From SMWD01 sp964629475 (GTDB lineage: Bacteria; Pseudomonadota; Gammaproteobacteria; Steroidobacterales; GCA-2729495), in assembly GCA_964629475.1 (NCBI GenBank), contig CAZVQW010000031.1:1-18185 (forward strand): a stretch of 18,185 bases of DNA. The letters run 5' to 3'. A program made the position numbers and the translations under genes. Of this stretch, positions 15,587-18,185 are shown in pieces (the stretch's first letter is position 1; every line of letters starts with the position of its first letter). Under the pieces are notes generated by a model that saw only the letters and a list, made by a program, of their open reading frames with translations, searched no databases and had not been told where the DNA came from.

Positions 15587-15718
15587 ATTATTCTTCGATT
15601 GGTATCAAAGCTACCTGTTAAGCGCTCTGGGTTGATAATTTTAGTGATATTCTGGGAAAAATTGGCGCACAGCACAAACTCACCCGGTATCGTGACATGA
15701 TTGAAGGTTCTTGCATAT
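15587..15718. promoter_or_regulatory. Divergent intergenic region, ACP 1 / chorismatase
   Basis: This stretch is notably AT-rich around 15632-15672 and lies between divergent units. On the + strand GATAAT (15634-15639) matches five of six bases of a -10 box; on the - strand TAAAAT (15643-15638) does too. Neither has a convincing -35 at 16-18 nt. The two candidates overlap, so if both are used the promoters would compete. Confidence 0.35.
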
Positions 15719-16729
15719 ATGGTAAAAGCTTCTCCTAACGCGCAGGCACCGGGTCTCTTTGCCTCGCTGGAGTCTGCAGGCTCGAACAGCCTGGACGTGC
15801 CGATGGGCCTGACTGAGCTTTTCCGCTTCCGTTTTGGTACTGGATCCGGTCACGAAGCGATTAACTGTTTTCCACTATCGTTGAGGCCCATCGGCAATGA
15901 CGTCAACGACGAAGTTTGGTATACAAATGGCCCGATTTCCAATTATGAGGATCAGGGCGTCATAATTGCTGAGAGCCCGGATTACATTGCACTGCATGTC
16001 GAGCATGCGATCTCGGACGAAACACTCATCGATGTTACCGAACGGACTTATCGCCAGCTGTACGATATAGCGCACATACGCGGTTTCAAGCATTTGCAGC
16101 GAGCCTGGAATTACTTTCCCCAGATCAATCACGGCACTGGCGACACCGAGCGCTATCGCCAGTTCAGCATAGGTCGGGCGGTCGCATTCGAGAAATTCGG
16201 CCTGACCAAGCAGCAGCTTCCCGCCGGCACCGCAATCGGTACCGGCAAAGACAGTCCGTTGACGGTGACTTTGCTGGTCGCGAAACAACCGTGTTTGATG
16301 CTTGAGAACCCGCGCCAGATAAGCGCCTACGAGTACCCGCACCAGTACGGACAACGCAGTCCGTCGTTTGCCCGCGCCGCGCTGGTGCCATTAAGCCATC
16401 GACACCAGTTGCTGATCTCGGGCACCGCGAGCGTGGTTGGACATGCCTCGCGACATGACGGCGACATCGTCGGGCAATGTCGGGAAGCCCTGAGGAATAT
16501 CGACACATTGATCAGCCACGCAAACACCCGGACCGGCAAGTCCAGCGAGCAACACGGTGACTTGAGTCATTCGTGTTTCCGCGTTTACGTCAGACAACCG
16601 AGTAATCTGGGCATCGTGAAAAAAGAGTTGACCGAGACGCTCGGCCCACTCGAACATATAGTGTTTCTACAGGGTGATATCTGTCGCCGTGAGCTAATGG
16701 TTGAGATCGAAGGCAACCATTGGATCTAG
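15719..16729 (+). CDS. Chorismatase (XanB2/Hyg5/FkbO family), hydroxybenzoate starter synthase
   Basis: A 336-aa chorismatase. Family hallmarks are RAWNYFPQIN (128-137), ERYRQFSIGRAVAF (144-157), a QISAYEYPHQYG segment (200-211) followed by RSPSFARA (213-220), SGTASVVGH (234-242), and the C-terminal FLQGDICRRELMVEIEG (316-332) with conserved glutamates. Members cleave chorismate; the XanB2 type makes 3- and 4-hydroxybenzoate, the Hyg5 type 3-hydroxybenzoate, and the FkbO type a dihydroxycyclohexadiene acid. In a polyene cluster a hydroxybenzoate is expected, and XanB2 supplies it for xanthomonadin. ATG 15719 is chosen with GAAGG upstream; TTG 15701 would add six residues. It is followed 10 nt later by the radical SAM gene. 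Product type cannot be decided by eye. Confidence 0.88.
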   Translation: MVKASPNAQAPGLFASLESAGSNSLDVPMGLTELFRFRFGTGSGHEAINCFPLSLRPIGNDVNDEVWYTNGPISNYEDQGVIIAESPDYIALHVEHAISDETLIDVTERTYRQLYDIAHIRGFKHLQRAWNYFPQINHGTGDTERYRQFSIGRAVAFEKFGLTKQQLPAGTAIGTGKDSPLTVTLLVAKQPCLMLENPRQISAYEYPHQYGQRSPSFARAALVPLSHRHQLLISGTASVVGHASRHDGDIVGQCREALRNIDTLISHANTRTGKSSEQHGDLSHSCFRVYVRQPSNLGIVKKELTETLGPLEHIVFLQGDICRRELMVEIEGNHWI

Positions 16730-16739
16730 GGCCCCAATC

Positions 16740-18095
16740 GTGAAGATTGCATTCGTTTCCGGTAATCGCGAGCTGTTGCCCGACGCGGTCATTCCGCTGG
16801 GGCTGCTGTACGTCATGAGTAGCACACCGGATCAGCACGAGAAGTGCCTGATCGATCTGTGTTTCGAGCCTGATTCTTACGCAACACTCCGAAAAGCCCT
16901 GATCGATAGCAAGCCCGACCTCGTGGCGATCGGCATGCGCAACATTCAGAACAACGACTACTCAGGTATCTCTGACAACCTCAACTACTATGCTGAATTA
17001 ATTCAGATTACAAAAGATACGTGCAATGCTCCAGTAGTATTGGGCGGCTCCGGGTTCAGCGTGATGCCGGAAGCGCTAATGGAGCGACTCAAACCTGATT
17101 TTGGCATCTCGGGTGAAGGTGAAGAGGCATTCACCAAACTCGTCACTGCGTTGGATAATGATGGCCTGGGCATGGATGCCATCGGTGCGCTGTATCATTG
17201 GAACGGCAATACAGTCGTCTCGAACCCGCACCCCCCCATGTTTCTCGACCTGACCACACTGCCGATGCCGGATCGTAATTTGGTCAAATCTTTCTACTAT
17301 GAAGAATACGGCATCGACTCCGTACAAACGAAGCGCGGCTGTCCACTGCGCTGTGAATATTGCACTTATCCAACCATAGAAGGCCGCAAGAGTCGCGTCA
17401 GAAAACCCTCATCGATCATCGATGAAATGTTCGCAGCACTGGAAACCCAACCAGCTATTAAACACTTCTTTATCGTTGATTCTGTCTTCAATCTCCCCAA
17501 GTCGCATGCCAAGGAAGTTTGCAGAGAACTGATTCGCAGAAACTGGAGCGTGCCATGGAGTTGTTACGCGAACCCACTGGGTTTCGATCTGGAATTCGCC
17601 GAACTGGCGTTCGAGGCAGGCTGCGCTGGTATGGAAATCGGTTCGGACTCAGGCTGCAATCATGTGCTGGATCGGCTTCGGAAGGGATTTACAACTGATC
17701 ATATTCGCAAGTTAAGAAATATCTGTGAGTCATCGGGCATTCGCGACTGCCACACTTTCATACTCGGTACCGAAGGCGAGACCATGGCAGATGTCGAACA
17801 GACCATAGATTTTATCGTTGACCTCGACCCATTCAGCGCCATATTGATGATCTGGGTCGACGACTACGAAACGCTGGACCCCGCTCTCAGATCAGAGCGT
17901 GTTGCATTACGGGCGGAGATCGAAAAGCTGTTGCTTGCACACAAGAATGACTATCCCCAGTGGAGCATTCCGGCGTTGAACATCAATTTCGACGAGGATA
18001 TGTTCAAACGACTGCGACACGCTGGGTTACATGGACCATTGTGGCAACACGTTCGCGGTCCGATACAACAAAGGCCGAGAGCAAGTCGCCAATGA
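16740..18095 (+). CDS. Radical SAM protein with B12-binding-like N-terminal domain
   Basis: A 451-aa protein. The radical SAM [4Fe-4S] motif is RGCPLRCEYC (Cys201, Cys205, Cys208, CX3CX2C). The N-terminal 170 residues resemble the cobalamin-binding Rossmann domain of the BchE/B12 class: PLGLLYV near 19-25, VVLGGSGFSVMPEAL (99-113), ISGEGEEAF (123-131). No DxHxxG motif is present, so cobalamin, if bound, would lack the lower His ligand. Later motifs include WSCYANP (273-279), GMEIGSDSG (297-305) and HTFILGTEGET (338-348). GTG 16740 is chosen with AGGG 8 nt upstream; the ORF start at 16701 lies inside the chorismatase gene. The reaction is unknown: methyl transfer or other modification of the aryl starter or polyene is inferred from its neighbours. 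Confidence 0.88.
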   Translation: MKIAFVSGNRELLPDAVIPLGLLYVMSSTPDQHEKCLIDLCFEPDSYATLRKALIDSKPDLVAIGMRNIQNNDYSGISDNLNYYAELIQITKDTCNAPVVLGGSGFSVMPEALMERLKPDFGISGEGEEAFTKLVTALDNDGLGMDAIGALYHWNGNTVVSNPHPPMFLDLTTLPMPDRNLVKSFYYEEYGIDSVQTKRGCPLRCEYCTYPTIEGRKSRVRKPSSIIDEMFAALETQPAIKHFFIVDSVFNLPKSHAKEVCRELIRRNWSVPWSCYANPLGFDLEFAELAFEAGCAGMEIGSDSGCNHVLDRLRKGFTTDHIRKLRNICESSGIRDCHTFILGTEGETMADVEQTIDFIVDLDPFSAILMIWVDDYETLDPALRSERVALRAEIEKLLLAHKNDYPQWSIPALNINFDEDMFKRLRHAGLHGPLWQHVRGPIQQRPRASRQ

Positions 18096-18185
18096 GCGAG
18101 AGTCAGGCAACCGCACTCGATAACTGGGTGCCGGAGACTCGCTTCGGTACGTGGTTCCAGAGTCATTGGATGTGGACAGACTATG
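18092..18185 (+). CDS. Start of a probable SAM-dependent methyltransferase (partial)
   Basis: The ATG at 18092 overlaps the radical SAM stop as ATGA and the frame stays open to the window edge (31 codons). The visible N-terminus includes NWVPETRFGTWFQSHW. From memory, a VPETRFGxWF opening is seen in class I methyltransferases of APE clusters, but the AdoMet-binding glycine motif lies outside the window, so this is only a suggestion. Coupling to the radical SAM gene and chorismatase places it in the head-group unit. Confidence 0.5.
   Translation, partial: MSESQATALDNWVPETRFGTWFQSHWMWTDY

Noticed and set aside
1..18185. CRISPR array, tRNA, rRNA or complete IS element
   Set aside because: No regularly spaced repeats, no cloverleaf-like sequence with a conserved T-loop, no rRNA stretch and no transposase frame were found by reading.

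Overview
The window reads as most of an aryl polyene (APE) / xanthomonadin-type pigment gene cluster from a gammaproteobacterium. The evidence is the gene set: two active C-H-H ketosynthases, a chain-length factor, a FabG-type ketoreductase, two different hotdog dehydratases, two acyl carrier proteins, an aryl acid ligase, a phosphopantetheinyl transferase, a thioesterase, three envelope-type transferases (PlsC-type, LpxL-type, GT2), a LolA-like carrier and an MMPL/RND exporter. Base composition is mid to high GC and gene spacing is tight. The lineage cannot be fixed more precisely from the sequence alone; a pigmented, possibly marine or soil gammaproteobacterium is an inference.

Layout. Positions 1-630 are a flank with a palindrome and what looks like a broken gene on the + strand. 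Positions 631-7253 are a leftward unit; in transcription order it encodes PlsC-type acyltransferase, ACP, COG4648-type membrane protein, hotdog dehydratase (GHFPG type), GT2, 4HBT thioesterase, second hotdog dehydratase, ketoreductase and ketosynthase. After a 100-nt gap comes a secreted protein with an internal duplication. Positions 7383-10079 are a rightward trio: PPTase, ketosynthase, chain-length factor. Positions 10091-15562 are a second leftward unit: ACP, AMP-dependent aryl ligase, LpxL-type acyltransferase, LolA-like protein, MMPL exporter. From 15719 to the right edge is a second rightward unit: chorismatase, radical SAM protein, and the start of a probable methyltransferase. Two intergenic stretches (7254-7382 and 15563-15718) divide divergent units and should hold the promoters.

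Proposed working order (inference from family knowledge): the XanB2/Hyg5-type chorismatase makes a hydroxybenzoate starter from chorismate. The ligase activates it onto an ACP. Ketosynthase/CLF, ketoreductase and the paired dehydratases extend it with malonyl units into a conjugated polyene. The acyltransferases and GT2 build or attach a lipid/glycolipid anchor. LolA-like protein and MMPL exporter move the product toward the outer membrane. The radical SAM protein and the probable methyltransferase beside the starter gene are the least expected parts and may tailor the aryl head.

Many starts are GTG or TTG, and several adjacent genes share ATGA, GTGA or TTGA stop/start overlaps, which points to translational coupling. 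No tRNA, rRNA, CRISPR array or complete insertion sequence was found.
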